From the NCBI GenBank assembly GCA_037013685.1, contig CM072885.1:23235479-23299478 (forward strand): a stretch of DNA of 64,000 bases, read 5' to 3'. The notes under the pieces were generated by a model that saw only the letters and a list, made by a program, of their open reading frames with translations, ran no database searches and had not been told where the DNA came from. The position numbers were made by a program, and so were the translations under genes. Every line of letters starts with the position of its first letter. The stretch's first letter is position 1. Positions 61,801 through 64,000 of the stretch are shown here, in pieces. This DNA comes from Acridotheres tristis (lineage: Eukaryota > Chordata > Aves > Passeriformes > Sturnidae).

Positions 61801-64000
61801 CTAAAAAGGAGGCATGGCATAGAAATAAAAATATAACCTAGATGTAAAGAATTCGTTTCTTAATATATATGGAAGAGAAACCTTCTAAGCAGATGCTGAT
61901 GAACTTGCAGAATAGGACTGCATATTATGATTGCCCTGCAGTCACAGTTGTTCAGTTGAAATAAAAAACATTGATGGAGCTTTTTATTGTAACCACCCAC
62001 TGAAACAAACACATTAGGCTAATGACCTAAAACCAATAAAATATCCCAGTTAGCCCAATGTTAAGTAATGTTGGACAGCACATTTCATGTTACCACAAAG
62101 CACCTGCACCTGAAGTAACCTTTAAAATTTAGTTAATCTTTGCATCTTTACTGATCCATAGGCTTTTAAAATCTTGCAGTTTGCACTGAGTTGCCTAGCT
62201 GATACTTAGAATGAAGATACGTGATTGTCAATATAGAACTATTTCTAAGGGGAACTTTTTAAAACAAGTATGACAGTATATTTTTAAGGACATATAAGAA
62301 AACCTTTGTGGCACATTCATCTGAGGTATCTACTTGTTAACCAGTTCAGTTCACTGGCTGTATATTTAGAAGCCAGAGAATCAATTTGTTATTATCACTA
62401 GTGTTAAACTCAAAGGCGCAGCAAGTTTGAAAAATTAGTATGTTTTATGCATGTCCTAGCCTGCTAAACCAGCAAAGCTACCAGTGCTGGTGAAAGCCTA
62501 AATCACAGTAGGAAAACTGTGAAGATTCTCAATCATTGAGGAACACATTCATCTTCTTCTATATTAATACAAAATCAACAAGTCTTCAATAAACTGTAGT
62601 ACACCTGAAACAAAAGAATTCAAACCTGCAGAACTTCCCAGTCACAACCACATTCAAAAATGAATGTATTCTGAAAACTAAAAGAATTTAATACTGATAA
62701 ATGAGAGGAGTCCAGTTATTAGATGTAGTAATATGTTACTGCCTCAATATTATTTCAAAAACCCAAATCTTTGTAGATAATGAACAGATTTTCAAATAAG
62801 AACTCAAAAGACACTGCACAAGGCCTGTAGCTCAAGACTCCAGGAAAATAATATGCAAAGTTGAAACAGTTGTGGATGGCACTTTAACATCTATTTCACA
62901 ACCACAGCCTCAAGAGACTGCTGGAAAGAAGCTTTTAGCAAAATATATACTGACTTGATCAGAAAATTCATATTGCTCTTCATCTCAGCTCCTCATCACC
63001 AAAAGTTCTTTCTCAGTTCAGGGCACTGAGGACAGCCTACCACTCTGGAGCTCATAAGATCATGAAGATGTTTGTAACTGAATTACACATATACTTTCTA
63101 AATGAATTAATTAAGAGAAGCTACATCTGACAGAAAACTTTAGGCAAAAGTTAGTCAAGCGTTACTGAGCTTTTCAATATACAGTAGCAGAGCATAAGGA
63201 ATAGTTGTCCATATCTAATTGGTATGTTATTAGGAAAGGATACTCAAAAGAGCTTGCACACGACTTTGAACTTCGATATTTATATATTACTTTATAATGC
63301 TGCTTTCCCTTCAAAACATCAGAAGAATTCTTGAAATATTCAGGAGTATGTAATAATAAGCCCACCAAGTAGTGAACTCCTGCTTATCATTGAACTGAAA
63401 TTCTGTTTTACAGCCTATATAGAATGGTTCCAGTGGAGCGCAGACATCTGGTCTGGTCACTGGAGTGACACAGCAAGTCCTGCTGGGTCACTCCAAATGT
63501 CCAGCAGTACACGTGGCAGCAAGAGCTAACTGCAGAAGTAAAAGGCCTTTGAGCACCAAGACCCTGGAATTCTTTTTTTCCACTTTTAAAAAATCTATTG
63601 TTTTGAGGACATTCACACAGAATATGTAAAAAAATGCGCCTACAACGTAGTTGGCTTGCCACACTCCTGTATCTGCATACAAACCTTAATACAAGACTAA
63701 GTAAATCCTATGAAAGAGAAAAATTTTACATTTTTACAGTCTCCCAGTTATAGAAAATATATGTGTCTCCAGGTGTATATATCACACATGAAGCAATTGC
63801 ACAAGCTTGTTTTAATAGAAATTGTCTTATATAAAGGAATACTGTAGGTAAAACTGTGTGGATGAGGGGAGGTAAGCCTAGAAAAATTAAGAAATTAATA
63901 TGGGTATCTATATTTATTGATTACTCCATAAGGCAGAAATATTAGCTAATACGAATTATTATCTCCCAAACTGCACTTTAATATTCACTGTGTTCACTTT
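49850..64000. other. AT-rich DNA, no recognised gene
   Basis: Fourteen kilobases in which I recognise no gene, RNA gene or interspersed repeat. Both strands are rich in stop codons. The longest frames (55540-55899 minus, 119 codons; 60155-60466 plus, 103 codons) carry no familiar domain. Small structures are the 24-bp duplication at 56619-56664, A- or T-runs near 53490, 55118, 58411 and 60479, and a G10 run at 60812-60821. The stretch may be intronic or intergenic. Confidence 0.5.
56619..56664. repeat. two-copy tandem duplication, 24-bp period
   Basis: CAAAGTCTACAACTACAGTTAG (56619-56640) is followed by the same unit with two substitutions at 56643-56664. Confidence 0.85.

Noticed and set aside
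1..64000. CRISPR arrays, tRNA or rRNA genes, bacterial operons or phage genes
   Set aside because: No regularly spaced repeats, no tRNA cloverleaf or rRNA words and no dense coding were seen; CR1 and ERV repeats mark this as bird DNA.

Overview
This window reads as AT-rich, apparently gene-free DNA from a bird genome, most likely a passerine. The evidence is its interspersed repeats. There are several CR1 LINE fragments, the dominant avian LINE, with the diagnostic 3' end (CATAGAATC-type words followed by GGTTGGAAGGGA-type sequence). There are also several long terminal repeats (LTRs) that I recognise as avian endogenous retrovirus families, including one that I remember as common in songbirds. 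No tRNA, rRNA, CRISPR array, bacterial-type operon or intact protein-coding gene was recognised. The longest open frames (about 100-160 codons) lie mostly inside repeats or in GC-richer patches, and none reads as a known protein except two decayed CR1 reverse-transcriptase C-termini.

Layout: 1-9316 is unique-looking AT-rich DNA with small tandem duplications and one 145-codon open frame behind an acceptor-like sequence (about 4566-5037). At 9317-9838 is an ERVL-like solo LTR, followed by CR1 3'-end scraps at 9912-10050 and an (AT)n microsatellite near 10.8 kb. At 12566-13890 a minus-strand CR1 copy is split by a 347-bp solo LTR (13314-13660) with a perfect 6-bp target duplication. Another minus-strand CR1 lies at 14838-15485, an ERVL-like LTR (minus) at 17106-17641 and a plus-strand CR1 at 19705-20322. 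A truncated piece of a long-LTR family lies at about 25555-25850 and an unplaced GC-richer, possibly LTR-derived block at 28616-29270. A 619-bp LTR with 5-bp target duplications lies at 32191-32809.

The most distinctive structure is a pair of about 1.39-kb LTRs of one family in opposite orientation, at 33579-34970 (minus) and 48465-49849 (plus). Each carries a CpG-dense domain of about 350-400 bp. Between them lie CR1 pieces (35715-35846, 38191-38770), a third ERVL-like LTR (40041-40622) and a GC-richer unrecognised block (45890-47060). From 49850 to the end I see only AT-rich sequence with small repeats.

The window is therefore an intergenic or intronic 'graveyard' of CR1 and LTR insertions. 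All LTRs look solitary: no gag, pol or env-like reading frame was seen beside any of them. I did not find a convincing new biological system. The best leads are the nested, datable LTR insertions, the inverted CpG-rich LTR pair, and a few unexplained blocks.
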